A model generated the notes under the pieces. It ran no database searches. It was not told the origin of the DNA and saw nothing but the letters and a program-made list of their open reading frames with translations. This document shows positions 33,936-45,338 of a stretch of DNA of 64,000 nucleotides, one piece after another. The DNA is taken from positions 833,501-897,500 of the forward strand of contig OW028585.1 of NCBI GenBank assembly GCA_932294295.1, read 5' to 3'. Within the stretch, counting starts at the first letter, position 1. Every line of letters starts with the position of its first letter. The position numbers were made by a program, and so were the translations under genes. Source of the DNA: Alitta virens (lineage: Eukaryota; Annelida; Polychaeta; Phyllodocida; Nereididae).

Positions 33936-34082
33936 AGGGTGGGGCAACAAAATGGGCCCCAAGATCTATAAGCACCCGGATCAGCTAAGACTTCCCTTGA
34001 GGTCAACATGCAATTTGCAGCCTCTGGGTTCTCCTCAGAAGGTCATTCCCATTGTCTCATAGAACATCTGTTAATTCGAGGA

Positions 34083-34700
34083 CTATATTGTATTGTATTG
34101 TGGCTGATATATTGTATTGTATTGTGGCTCATATATTGTATTGTATTGTGGCTGATATATTGTATTGTATTGTGGCTCATATATTGTACTGTTTTGTGGC
34201 TCATATATTGTATTGTTTTGTGGCTCATATATTGTATTGTTTTGTGGCTCATATATTGTATCGTATTGTGGCTCATATATTGTATTGTATTGTGGCTCAT
34301 ATATTGTATTGTATTGTGGCTCATATATTGTATTGTATTGTGGCTGATATATTGTATTGTATTGTGGCTCATATATTGTATTGTATTGTGGCTGATATAT
34401 TGTATTGTTTTGTGGCTCATATGTTGTATTGTTTTGTGGCTCATATATTGTATCGTATTGTGGCTCATATATTGTATTGTATTGTGGCTCATATATTGTA
34501 TTGTATTGTGGCTCATATATTGTATTGTATTGTGGCTCATATATTGTATTGTGGCTCATATATTGTATTGTATTGTGGCTCATATATTGTATTGTTTTGT
34601 GGCTCATATATTGTATTGTATTGTGGCTCATATATTGTATTGTATTGTGGCTCATATATTGTATTGTATTGTGGCTCATATATTGTATTGTATTGTATTC
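34083..34700. repeat. 24-bp minisatellite, about 25 units
   Basis: Unit of 24 bases made of TGTGGCTCATATATTG plus TATTGTAT, with G/C and A/T variants recurring in blocks. One unit near 34545 is 5 bases short. Because 24 is divisible by three, all six frames stay open, giving frames of 165-245 codons that are not genes. The TATTG core equals the SINE-A tail on its minus strand, and a minus-strand SINE-A end follows at once. Confidence 0.95.
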
Positions 34701-34712
34701 TTAATTCTGAAG

Positions 34713-34910
34713 TTAAATCAGCTGACCAGCTGCTGGCAGACGTAAAGACGCTTTGCCACATTTTAAATTTCACGAGGGATGTAATATAGCAGTACTTTGT
34801 GATCATCGTCTATGCTGAGGCAAGTGGAATACTCATTCCATGGAGTAATTATGTAACAAGATGGTAGGCCACAAGTTTTTCATCTTAACGTCTGCCTCAT
34901 GAGATCGCAA
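34713..34910. mobile_element. SINE-A fragments in inverted arrangement
   Basis: 34717-34752 is a minus-strand 3' end (CAGCTGACCAGCTGCTGGCA, then GACGTAA). 34800-34870 is a plus-strand middle part (TCTATGCTGAGGCAAGTGGA, then TCCATGGAGTAATTATGTAA), with a faint CGTCTGCCTCATGAGAT at 34890. Confidence 0.7.
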
Positions 34911-35510
34911 TTTTAATATAAAGATCAGGGACCATGCAATAATATTACACAATATCAAAAACAACTCGTGCTTTAAAATGTATTTGAATATTGCTTTTCA
35001 AATGCCACTAAGGGTGTGATAAACTCATACGGCTGCAGATATCTTTTTGTTTTCTCAATAAACATTCTTACTACATTCACAATGGACCAAACACCATTCT
35101 CAATTTACTGAATTTCTGACCTTTAATGCAAAATAATGACCGCTAAATCCTTCTACTCAATCGAGGCAGAAACGTGGAACTCTCCAGCCTGGAAGGGGAT
35201 AAAAGCACTTCCGGTTTGTAGCAGCAGCTACAGCAGCCCCACCTAGCGAGGAGTGAGAGAGTCATTTCAGGTCGATCTTAAACTGCAACCCCCTCCCCCC
35301 ATTTCAGCGTTCTGAGACGCAGGTAACTAGCTACTTCCTGGAATTATGCAAATTAGCATCCATGAAACTGATTAGGAGCGTTTCCAGGCATTTCATGGCA
35401 CCAGGCAGGAAGTCAACCGGCTGTTGAATGTCTCTGGAGGGAAAATAGTTCAGGGGAGTCTCACAGCAACAGAAAGATTTCTTCTTTTGGTGTCTTACCT
35501 GTTTTTGCGT
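34911..35510. other. Non-coding stretch
   Basis: No gene recognised. A CAGCAGCTACAGCAGC patch lies near 35220. Confidence 0.5.
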
Positions 35511-35584
35511 ATGCCTGTCTGTCTGTCTGTCTAGCTGTCTGGCTCTGTCTGTCTGTCTGGCTCTGTCTGTCTGTCTGTCTGTCT
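35511..35584. repeat. (CTGT)n microsatellite
   Basis: CTGT units interrupted by CTAG and GGCT. Confidence 0.92.
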
Positions 35585-35639
35585 TAATGTATTGTTTCTC
35601 TGTATTAAGCAACATATTTTCAATCACCATACTGTATTT

Positions 35640-36262
35640 CTCCGCTGTCTAATAAAATAGTTCTACTTCATGTAGACCACCATGTATCAATAATTAGTAG
35701 AAAAGCAGCAAAACAAATGAATGCACTCCAAAGACTATGTAAACACACTGATTACACAAGAAAACTCAGAATATATGAATCATTTATCTCATCTAATTTT
35801 GTCTATTGCGTATGATACTTTCACTATAGGACAAAACAAGAAACTTGAGAAACTAAATGAAAGAGCAATACGATTAGTTTGCAATGATTATGATAGCCGA
35901 TACAACCAACTGCTAGAAAGAATATGTAAAAAAATGCTTTACGTAACAAGGAAAATTAGTCTAGCAGAATTTGTTTACCAAGTACTCCATGACATGGCAA
36001 AACCACAAGTTCATTCTTTACCAGGCAGATTACGCCATATGAGATGAGAGATAATCTTAAGCTAGTCAAGCCTGTTTACAACACTATGCAATATGGTTTC
36101 AGACCTATTATGTATCAAGGTGCTATGATTTGGAATCCTTTACCTGTTGAATTAAAAGAAGTAGATGATTTAGCTAAGTTCAAAGATTTATTAAGACGTT
36201 GTAATTCCTTAGAAAGTTGTAATTGTGGATCATGCATAATCTGTCAGCAAAATAATTTATGA
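35640..36262 (+). pseudogene. LINE reverse transcriptase C-terminal remnant, broken
   Basis: The frame from about 35641 reads ISRKAAKQMNALQRLCKHT and YESFISSNFVYC, matching the segment after the catalytic core of LINE reverse transcriptases (jockey/CR1-like). It stops at about 35814, where the usual tract following the NYC-like motif is missing. It continues shifted as LEKLNERAIRLVCNDYDSRY and FVYQVLHDMAKPQ, then shifts again near 36040 to YGFRPIMYQGAMIWNPLP and a Cys-rich end (CNCGSCIICQQNNL). No catalytic residues remain. Its 3' UTR and tail follow. Confidence 0.8.
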
Positions 36263-36458
36263 TCATTGAGTAGTTCAGTCATAATCTCATTTTAATCATC
36301 TGTATATATATTTTCATTTTGTTATTGTTTTTGTATCAGTCGGCTAAAAGCTGTATAGCTTATGTTCTACTATTTGTTTTATACCTCTGACAATTTATAA
36401 AGTTTTATCTTATCTTATCTTATCTTATCTTATCTTATCTTATCTTATCTTATCTTAT
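36263..36458 (+). mobile_element. LINE 3' UTR with (TCTTA)n tail
   Basis: Follows the LINE remnant in the same orientation, with CGGCTAAAAGCTGTATAGCT and then about ten TCTTA units at 36405-36458. Short tandem 3' tails of this kind are known in CR1/L2-like LINEs. Confidence 0.7.
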
Positions 36459-36540
36459 GTGTCTATTATTTTGCATAACATTTGCCCTTCTGTCGTGCAA
36501 AACTTAATTTGTTGTACAGAAGTGACTTGTTTTTTGTGTC

Positions 36541-36595
36541 TGTGCCTACCTCTGTCTGTCTGGCTGTCTATCTATCTGTCTGTCTGTCTGTCATG
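36541..36595. repeat. (CTGT)n/(CTAT)n microsatellite
   Basis: CTGT with CTAT and GGCT variants. It resembles the tract at 35511, so the two flank the LINE remnant. Confidence 0.85.
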
Positions 36596-37048
36596 TGATG
36601 TGCACTCCGTTTTATATGAAATACAGAGATGTAGAAATTGGCATCCATTATGCTAAGCAAAAAAGCAACTAATCAGGTTGTGAAGACTACAATTTGCTGT
36701 TTCTCTTGTGGCTTAGGGTATAATATTTTTTGTCTTTTTGTTAATCACTATTTCCATATTTTCTATTCCTAGTTCTAATAATTTGTTCTGTCTCTATTAA
36801 TAAATTTACCCCAATGTTTCTATCTGTCCCTATAGTTTTTTTCTTTATCCCCACATAGCCCCTTGTTGCATGCGCATTTGAGGCCGATAGAGGGCGCAGG
36901 GCGGAAGTTCTTTGCCTGGCCTCAAATGGAGGCTGAATTGAGGCCAATTGGCCTTCTTTATTTCGCCTCCAAAGCAGAAGAGTTCAGCTGTATTGGCCGC
37001 CATTTTCTCTGCTCAATTAGACACAGCATCTCCACAAAAATGCAATGC
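36596..37048. other. Non-coding stretch
   Basis: No gene recognised. GGCCGCCATTTTCTC near 37007 is YY1-like. Repeated GAGGC motifs occur at 36880-36970. Confidence 0.5.
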
Positions 37049-37100
37049 TTCAATAGAATAGAATAGAATAGAAAAGAATAGAATAGAATAGAATAGAATA
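37049..37100. repeat. (ATAGA)n microsatellite
   Basis: About ten ATAGA units with one ATAGAAA-type interruption. Confidence 0.93.
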
Positions 37101-37905
37101 AGTAGATTTTTCAAATAAAAGTGTTAAATTTCGACAAATAATCTTTCAATTTTATTGATGAAAATTATATTGTAATTTTTATAAGGATTTTATAATTGTG
37201 GAAAATGTGTTTTATTCTTATCAATAAAACTCAATATATACCATAAAAGTCAGTGTGCACCTTTAATATGTCTCTAAAATATTCCTGTGTCAGCAACAGG
37301 TCTCTATATGTCTCTAACATTTCTGCATTTGCCTCTAACAAGTCTCTATCCAACCCCTCCTTCCTAGAAAAGAAGTCAGTGTAGAGCCAATGGGTGCTAT
37401 GGGAGAGCCCTGTGTGATGCCATGCTTTGTGATCAAGTCAGAAACTTGTTGATAATCCTTTAACAAGGTTTTGGCATGGAATCGCCCCTTCTAATCAACT
37501 TGTTCTAAAGCCCTGTCACAACACTGCACGAAGCCCCAGAGGTTGGCTAAAGGTTGGCTGGGGGTTGGCAGCCATTCAATTTCTAATCAAAGAAAATCGC
37601 TGGCTCAAATTTGCTGCTACTGAAGTCGGTGAGCTCTGCAGGTTGTGTTCAATGGGGACAGCGTTGGTTGGTTGTAGCGGTAGTGGAAATAGTATATGGC
37701 ATATTTATCATTACCTATTTTTTGTCACTAATAATGAATTAATTAATGTATGTCTATTTATTAATTTAATTTAAAAAATTGGAATGTGATAAACTCTTGT
37801 TTATATTTTTGCACCTTTTCTTGATTTCTGTCTTTCGTATTTTGGTATAGCTAAATTCCTGATATAACATCTCCCAAAGATACACAATTATATACAAAAT
37901 AAATA
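37101..37905. other. AT-rich non-coding stretch
   Basis: No gene recognised. TCTCTAACATTTCTGC-type phrases repeat loosely at 37265-37350. Confidence 0.5.
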
Positions 37906-38402
37906 ACATATTGAAATTCTATACTGATTTGTTGAAGAAGAGTTATAACATGTGTGTACCAGTGTACCTTAAATATGTACTTAGTACTGAAGTTCATAAA
38001 TGTGTAAATAGAATGGCACCTGATTATCTATGTTCAATATTTCAAAGCAAAGTTCAATCATATAATATGAGAGACGATTGTAAAGTCATGCAGAATAGAT
38101 TTAAGTATTATGTATATTTTTATTTCATTCTCCTACTATGGTGCAAGTTATGGAATGAGCTATCACTTCATGTCAAATGCACCCAATCTCTTAATGCTTT
38201 CAAGAATAGTTTAAAAGTTTATCTTTTACAAAAGTGAAGTTCATGTCATTAAGTGCATTTCATTAGTCTCTGTACATAATCATCCTTGTTAGCCATGTTA
38301 ATCAAACCTGTTATAATCATCCTTGTTTTTATTTTCTCATTTTGAGCTAATGTTTTATTTTGTATCTGAAATGATGACGTTAAATAAATTTTATTCTTAT
38401 TC
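37906..38402 (+). pseudogene. LINE reverse transcriptase C-terminal remnant, second family
   Basis: The frame 37911-38237 contains NRMAPDYLCSIFQSKVQSYN, then MRDD, and ends LWNELSLHVKCTQSLNAFKN, then SLKVYLLQK. That order (APDYL, then YN.R, then LWN.LP-like, then FK..LK.YL) is characteristic of the C-terminal end of LINE ORF2 in CR1/L2/jockey-type elements. Downstream are a short 3' UTR and AATAAATTTTATTCTTATTC near 38380. The rest of the ORF is absent, so this is a 5'-truncated insertion. It differs from the 35.6 kb remnant and is probably another family. Confidence 0.75.
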
Positions 38403-39774
38403 ATATAATATTATATGATAACTCTAAAAACTGCAAAATATAAGTCTGCAGACCAAAATATTATGTTAGTATAGGAGCAGGTGCTATAAGAAGTATTGTT
38501 CGACAAATCTAAAAGTAACTACATATGAAACATTTTGATAAATATTTAGATATTTTTATTGTGTTTAGAATGGCTGAAACTCCTCAAATATATATTTATT
38601 TTGTATTTGTAACAAGTTAGTTTAAATCAATGTCATATATCATTAGTCATATGACTAATTTATTGACTAAATTTGGCTAATTTATAAAATAATGATCACT
38701 GAATTGGTAGCAAAAAATAGTCATGATATAAACTGCAGTCAAATTGTCTATGACATCTAGATTTCTAAATTAATATTTGCAAAGGTCTAATATTATAAGT
38801 TTGCTATATATAATGATGATACAATTAAGTCATTATGAATATGATATTTTATCATATTTATTGCTTATGAATATTTATGTGTATTGTCATTTGAATAATA
38901 TATAATTATGAGAATAATTTAGCACTGCACAGCAGCCATATTACTCGAGAACCAGTTTTATATTTGGTGAAATTTCATGTTTCTGATATTTCTCAAATTC
39001 CAAACACTTTTCCACGGCTTTTTGAATAACCAAGCACCAGAAACAATTAAGAATGGACCTTAAAGGATCCGAAATAATTTAAGAAGGAAGATAGCTGACT
39101 GAACTGTCCTTAATGATCGAATTCAAGTGAGTGTGAAAGATCGGATCTGCAGGAATTCAATTCTACTTTCGAGATAAAATATTCGCTAGTACAGTTAAAA
39201 TGAATGGATATTAATTGTCGCTTTGTAAATTCAAGAAATGCCGGCTACTGTATTTTATTGGGCTATATTATATTACAAGCCAATTCCCGAATAAACGCCT
39301 GGGTGCGCTGAAATTAGAAATATATGTAAGTACTTATAGCATATTCAGTATCGCCTGGCTTATTGTATGTCAATATCCCCCAGTGTAAATGTACATTAAA
39401 ATATTGCAGACCCAGGCCTCTATTCGAATACAATATATAGATGGTGATCTGTCAAAATGAGGAGAGGGTCTATATTCATATGATCAAAGTGGAATATTTT
39501 ATTTGAATTTAATAAATACTATGTAAAAAAATCCTTAATTTATATTGATATGAATTCTCAATTTAAAATCTGATACATTATTTGGCCAATGCAAATATAT
39601 GGTAATTCACAAATTTTAAAATCATTTCACAGAGTTCTATAAGTTCCATAATAGCGACCACCTCTGTATAAAGACCATTTCTTGCTTCTCCAAAGTGTTC
39701 CTAATTTTAGGGTCTATATACTCAGTTGATCATATGATTCCAGTTGTCACTCTAGAGGCGTCATAATTACACAG
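38403..39774. other. AT-rich non-coding stretch
   Basis: No gene recognised. Three TTAGTCA/TGACTAA motifs lie within about 35 bases at 38642-38672, like the larger patch at 60.5 kb. Confidence 0.5.
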
Positions 39775-39862
39775 GACAACGTCGTGTGGGGCGTCATGAC
39801 GTTCATTTTGACGCTGCCCACGACGCTCCGTCGCCATCTTGCAAAATGGCCGCCAGCTGCTC
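39775..39862. other. CpG-rich CGTC cluster ending in a YY1-like dyad
   Basis: Repeated CGTC/GACG motifs followed by GTCGCCATCTTGCAAAATGG and CCGCC, an inverted pair of YY1-type cores around TTGCAAAA. Confidence 0.5.
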
Positions 39863-40804
39863 AATGAAGGGCAGACGACAAATTGAGATGATTATCATGA
39901 TTAAAAACTCTTTAAAAATCATCAAAACAGCTTGTATTCCTTTGCAATAATCATAACACATCAATAAATATATAATAAATTGTGTATTTCTATCTATATT
40001 ATAACATAACTTATGTTAAAAATAAATAGTATATCTACCTCTCAGTAAAAGTCATTAATATTTGCGCTAAGGTCAAATAATAGAAATACCAAATTTTCAC
40101 TTTTATTATGTTCTTAAATAATATTTTTTCAACATGAAGGAACACTTTATGTATTCATATTTTTGAAAACACAATTTTCAAACTCAAATTAATACCTTTA
40201 GTCACTTTGTGAATTAATTATCCCGGCAATATATTACAGACCACAAATTGATAAATTAAAATTTTAACACCTGCATAATTTTAAAACCTTTTATGAATCT
40301 GAAAGTCAGCCGGCGTGCAGTCTGAAGTCAAATTTATCTTGCAAAATTTCTCAAGCCAACTCGAGTCACCTGTTTGAGGGATATTTGACATTAGAACCCC
40401 CACAAAGGTGACAATACCCTACTGTGACGTCACAGACCACCCAGGCGATTGTCACTCATAGCAACGCCCTCTGGTGTCTGTTGTTGCCCTATGTTGTCTT
40501 TGGGTATACTGGTTTCCATGGCAACTGACACGACTTTTTCACCCAGGCGCCTCAACTGATGTTTTAAGAACATGATATGACAATTTGATATTTTCCTTCA
40601 GAGCTTATTAATAAAATGAAATAATTTCCATAACTTTGGTGTTTTTTCTATTCAAACACATCATCTGCTAATTGAATAAATAAATGAATTAACACATGAA
40701 TGCATGAATGAATGACATGTTTCCAGTCAAGAAAAATAAACATTAAATCTAATCCCTGATATTTTATATTTAAAAATTAATTTCAATAATAGCATTGTAT
40801 TGTG
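39863..40804. other. AT-rich non-coding stretch
   Basis: No gene recognised. Perfect TGACGTCA at 40425 within GTGACGTCAC and an X-box-like GTTTCCATGGCAAC at 40512, about 90 bases apart. Confidence 0.5.
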
Positions 40805-40897
40805 CCAATACTACTGGTTCTGAAGCTTGGTCAGCTTACATGACCAGCTGCTGGCGGACGTAATGATGAGATGATAAGGCTGCTTGGAGTCCATACC
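40805..40897 (-). mobile_element. SINE-A copy, 3' end
   Basis: Minus-strand tail end: GGTTCTGAAGCTTGGTCAGC, TGACCAGCTGCTGGCGGACG, TAATGATGAGATGATAAGGC and TGCTTGGAGTCC. It is preceded by CATTGTATTGTGCCAATAC, the remains of the CAATA tail. Confidence 0.82.
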
Positions 40898-42314
40898 ATA
40901 TGCATGAATTTTCTTACTCTAGTGTCAATATGTAGCATTAAAATGCATTCAAAATATTATTCATATTTCTATATCGTATTTCATTGCATAAGATGTATAA
41001 AAACATATTTCGTTACTTGTTTATTGATTATTATTATTATTTCGGAATATATATGAAAATTATTGCTTATAATAACATATTTGACAAGGCTGATTTACTT
41101 AGTAACATTATATTGTATACCAGTGTAATGACCTTGGTTAAAACAAATATAGTATGGTAAAATTGGAAGAATTACAGGGGAAAAATATAATATAATAATT
41201 ATGATAGTTCATAAATAGTATATATATAATATTACTTCATAAGTATCTACTTATTACTATTTCAAGAAAGTGTCAAAATAATAGACATTCCTCGTCTATT
41301 AACCCTAAAGTACCAAAGGTGAAAATCAAACAAGTTGGACTAAATGATGATTTATCTAACACCCCCTAACCCCCCTTACCCCCCCCCCCCCCCCCAAGGG
41401 TATGCTGACATCTTATCAGATAGGAGTCTGTACAGGTGAAGCGCTATCTCTTTGAAGTCGCCCATGGCCACAGGTAACATAGTTGACCCACACTTCAAAG
41501 CACCTACCTGTTAAAAGCTATTTGGGTTTATTGTAACTTCCACTAAACTTCTGTAAACTTACGAAACACTTCGATATAATCTGAATACATTAGGAGTTTA
41601 ATATAAAACTTATGGAGTCAATTTATTGTTACGTAACTGTGACTTATGGAGGAATTAAAGTCATTTTATCTCTTTGAATTTATTTGATGAGCTCAGGTCT
41701 GAAAGAAAGTCTATTAAAGTGATATAATAACATTAGAAATCAGCATATTTGAATATTTTATGAGTAAATAGTAGTTATTGTAATGTATGAAGTGATAATT
41801 TAAACCATATTCTTCACGACTCTCACTCTCGTAAAAGAAAGTTGAAAGAAATTATATTTGAATTTCAAAGGTACATTTAAATACCTAGTGTTAAGTTGTA
41901 AATTGTTATGTAAAATTTAAACCACTTTGAGTAACGTATGTGCAATATTTCGAAGTATTACTTTCATAAGGCACTAACATAAATTATTTGATTTATTTCA
42001 TACAATGAATTTATGTAATATATTATTTCAAATAGAACCAATTTGTCAGAAAATATTTTTTACTACTTAAATATATATTTCTATAATTACAAATATGAAT
42101 ATTGATTACAAAAACCCACATACAGCATATATGACTGCATAGGGTGAGAAGTTTTCAAATCATCAAATGAAATATCAAAAATAAGATAATATACTCTATC
42201 AAAGATTTGCTAAAATTTGCCAAAATAAAATTGAAATAGTTGACTAGCAGACAAAGTCACATGATACAGTCATACCAGAAATTATTCAGACAGTTTTTAC
42301 TTTTCACTCGTAAA
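40898..42314. other. AT-rich non-coding stretch
   Basis: No gene recognised. A C run of about 16 lies at 41379-41395. Confidence 0.5.
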
Positions 42315-42543
42315 TAACCTTCCATAACTTGTAAACTACATTGGCAAATGAATTGCAATCACAGCCACCAACAGCTGTTGACATATACATGAGAATGATA
42401 CCATAGAATCCAATGCCACCTTAAGCTAAATCACTTCTACTACAGTAACCTTCCATAACTTGTAAACTACATTGGCAAATGCATTGCATATACATGAGAA
42501 TGATACCACAGAATCCAATGCTTATATTAAATCAATTCTGCAG
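42315..42543. repeat. 131-bp tandem duplication with internal deletion
   Basis: Copy 1 starts at 42315 and copy 2 at 42446, directly adjacent. Both begin TAACCTTCCATAACTTGTAA and carry CATTGGCAAATG and GAGAATGATACCA. Copy 2 lacks about 26 bases after ATTGCA. Neither copy is coding. Confidence 0.9.
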
Positions 42544-42789
42544 TTCAAACTGGAATAACATTTTGAAAGGGTCTGAAATATGTTTTGAGTGTGACTGCAT
42601 TGCTTCATACATAGGCAGGGTGTTACTAACTTCAGAGACAGACAGATGACCAGACACAGCCAATACATACGTCTATTCCACAACGCACTGCCTGTCATAC
42701 ATAATTATCCGTATCGAACTACAAACTTCACTCAAAAGTGACTGCTTTTAGAAGCTTTTGGACATTTTTGGAAGCTTTTGGGAGACTTC

Positions 42790-42870
42790 TCTCACGTGCA
42801 GACGGCGTCCTGCGATTTTGGCGCCAAAATGACGCTCAGCAGACGACATTTTGACGGAGGAGCATTGCAC
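42790..42870. other. CpG-rich GACG cluster
   Basis: CGTGCAGACGGCGTCCTGCG, then TTTGGCGCCAAAATGACGC and further GACG repeats. TTTGGCGCCAAA is a perfect 12-base palindrome of E2F type. Confidence 0.45.
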
Positions 42871-43097
42871 ACGTGCCAATCAAAACAACATGAGGTTTTT
42901 GTGTGACATGACGCTAATTCCCAAATGATAACCTAATCTGGAATTGTCGCAGTTTCCTCTGCCAGCCACTGTGAGCTTTACTTCCTAATAAAATAGATCG
43001 TTGACGAAATTCTCTTTTTATGTTAACAAGCAAATGTTGACCTTCCGCCAGCTAATAACTGACATATTGGATTATAAAAGGTTTTTTGGAAGGCCAT

Positions 43098-43255
43098 TGA
43101 CCTCTCCTCTCCTCTCCTAAAAAAAAGCTGTCAACTTAAATTTAACTGCATAAGCTATTATAAGCTATTATATTCTATCATATTCTATTCTATTATGTTA
43201 TATTATGTTATATTATTTATATTATTTCTATTCTATTCTATTCTATTCTCTTATA
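43098..43255. repeat. Short (CCTCT)n and (TATTC)/(TATTA)n tracts
   Basis: About four CCTCT units at 43098-43117, then TATTC/TATTATG-type units at 43150-43253. Confidence 0.85.
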
Positions 43256-44221
43256 TATTGAACAGATTTACCAGTGATAAACTTACCTGACCTATCTTTG
43301 TATATCCTCCATGTATAATATTTTTACGTAATTTTTTGTGTAGATTTATAACTTGCAATATATATTGTATTATGCGGGTGGGATTGCATTCGTTTTATTG
43401 TTTGTGGGAATTCCTCTTTACTTATAAACAATGTGAGCAACATTTCGGCAACATTGGGAGCATGCTTAGGCCAGATGTTTACAACATTAGGAGCAGTTTG
43501 GTGGGGTATATGCTTTTGATGTAAATACTGATGTCTGCTCTATTTTGATATATCATTTATTTCGAATGTCGTAGTTGCGAAAAAATCCGACAGGTGTATC
43601 AGTAGTGATTCGTCAACCCAGCAGGGGGCAGCACTGCATGGGGAATTATTAATAGGGCCTGACAGGGGGGTTGGAAAGCACGTGGGTGTTCTAGGGCCAA
43701 GAACATGGGAACCTCCACCAAGATTCGGAGTAGAAATGTTCTGGGATGAACATTAATCTGACTTTGTGGAAACGTAGATAAGACTAGATAAGAGATTTGA
43801 TTGATTGGGAGAAATGCTTGCATACATTACCATGGAAACCACTTTGTTTAGACATTCCTAGAATTTTCTAGGATTAGAAATTGCTATTTTTGGTTGTATG
43901 ACATGTTACAAAATTTTTTTCCAGAGAGAGTTTCTGTTAACTTGAAATTAAGATGTTTTGATTTTTCTCTGTAGATATATGTGAAATATGATTATGCATA
44001 TAAAGCCTTTATCCATGTGGTATGTTGCCTGCCATTGGCGGCAGCATATCATCATTATATCTGCCTCAAATGAAGAGCTATATATCAATAAAACACTTGC
44101 ATATGTTGTGGCAAAACATTTGACTAGCTATACCTTATTATGAAATCTTATATGAGAAAAGTCTGTGCTGAACAAAGTAGTCACTCTATGAGAAATATAT
44201 TTGTGCCACTTAAGTGTTTAG
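43256..44221. other. AT-rich non-coding stretch
   Basis: No gene recognised. X-box-like ATTACCATGGAAAC at 43826. Confidence 0.5.
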
Positions 44222-44470
44222 GGAAGTGATCACATCTGCTTAAGGTCCCAGGTTTGATCCCCGACCCGCGCACTCTTCATAAGCTACATCTCAGCTGCTG
44301 GATGTCGATCGCATGAGATGTTAAATTGGAGGTGCCTTGTACTCGGTGTCTATGCTAGAGCAAAAACCTAACCCATGGAGTAAATGTGTAAGATGGTGTG
44401 GACTCCAAGCAGCCTTATCATCTCATCATTACATATGCCTCTGGCACCTGGTCGTATAAGGAACACCGGT
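44222..44470 (+). mobile_element. SINE-A copy, nearly complete
   Basis: The tRNA-like 3' part of the head with B box AGGTTTGATCCCC is followed by the family body: CCCGCGCACTCTTCAT, CTGCTGGATGTCGATCGCAT, GGAGGTGCCTTGTACTCGGT, GACTCCAAGCAGCCTTATC, ATCTCATCATTAC. It ends in TTTACAATACAATACACC, the CAATA tail. The A-box part of the head is degraded. Confidence 0.85.
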
Positions 44471-45024
44471 TTACAATACAATACACCATTTTAATGGATC
44501 AATACATTCAACATAAAATCTTAAAACTTAATAGAAAGGCTTGCTCCTCTGTAAACATGATCACAGTGGGCGAGTTAGCATCCCACCGAGTGGGTGTGGG
44601 GTGGGTTGGAAATAGGGCGGGTAAGTTTGGCTTGGGCGACCCCTGGAGGAGGGTGCAAGAAATACCTCGAGGGTTGAGAAGTACCCCTACTGGCTCCCAT
44701 GGGTGGTGGTGGGGTAGAAACGTCACAAGACCACAGGGTATTACCCCAAACCTCCTTTGAAGAGTCTGCATGACTTTTTAGCATCTATTCCTTATCTGAT
44801 ATCATCTCCCCTTATCTAATGCTCTCTTAATATCAAGTGATGTATGTCTACCTCCAGCAGAGAAGAGGGGCTCATTCTGTACCCCAGCAATGCTTTGGTC
44901 TAATGCCAGGGTGGATCTACCACCAATTGGTGTAATACTTGGCGTAACACTTGGGTGGGAAGATTGTGGCATTATGCTATGTTGTGGTGAACTGAATTCT
45001 TGTTTTATAAAATAAGTGTGAACG
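44471..45024. other. Non-coding spacer between two inverted SINE-A copies
   Basis: No gene recognised. A GC-richer part at 44570-44760 gives overlapping frames on both strands (up to 120 residues) without domains. Confidence 0.5.
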
Positions 45025-45338
45025 TCTCAATGCTACTGGGTCTGAAGCTCAGTCAACTTTTATGACCAAGTAACAGAGGCAGAAGTAATGATGAAATGAT
45101 AAAGCTTGGAGTCCACACGCCTCGTTACAGATTAACCCCTTGGATGGGGTCTTTTACTTGCCTCAGCATAGACACCGAGTACAAGGCACCTCCAATTTAA
45201 CGTCTAATGCGATCGACACCCAGCAGCTGGGATGTAGCTCATGAAGAGTGCGCGGGCCGGGTATCGAACCCAGTACCTTCAACAGAGCTGACCAATGTGG
45301 AATTGGCGGATGCCTTAACTGTGAGGTCACCCAGTGGC
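45025..45338 (-). mobile_element. SINE-A copy, full length with tRNA head
   Basis: The best copy. On the minus strand the head has A-box-like GTGACCTCACAGTTAAGGC (about 45312-45330) and an exact B box GGTTCGATACCC (about 45259-45270). The body then matches the 44.2 kb copy block for block and ends with the CTTCAGACCCAGTAGCATTG terminus. About 310 bases in all. The pol III boxes make it a tRNA-derived SINE. Confidence 0.85.

Noticed and set aside
34008..34806. Frames of 60-245 codons on both strands with repeated eight-residue units
   Set aside because: They are products of the 24-bp minisatellite, open in all frames; no start, domain or codon bias supports coding.
35331..35630. 99-codon minus-strand frame rich in Thr-Asp-Arg-Gln
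   Set aside because: Mostly translation of the CTGT microsatellite.
44398..44784. Overlapping frames on both strands (69-120 codons)
   Set aside because: Part lies in a SINE-A copy and the remainder is GC-rich non-coding; no domain.
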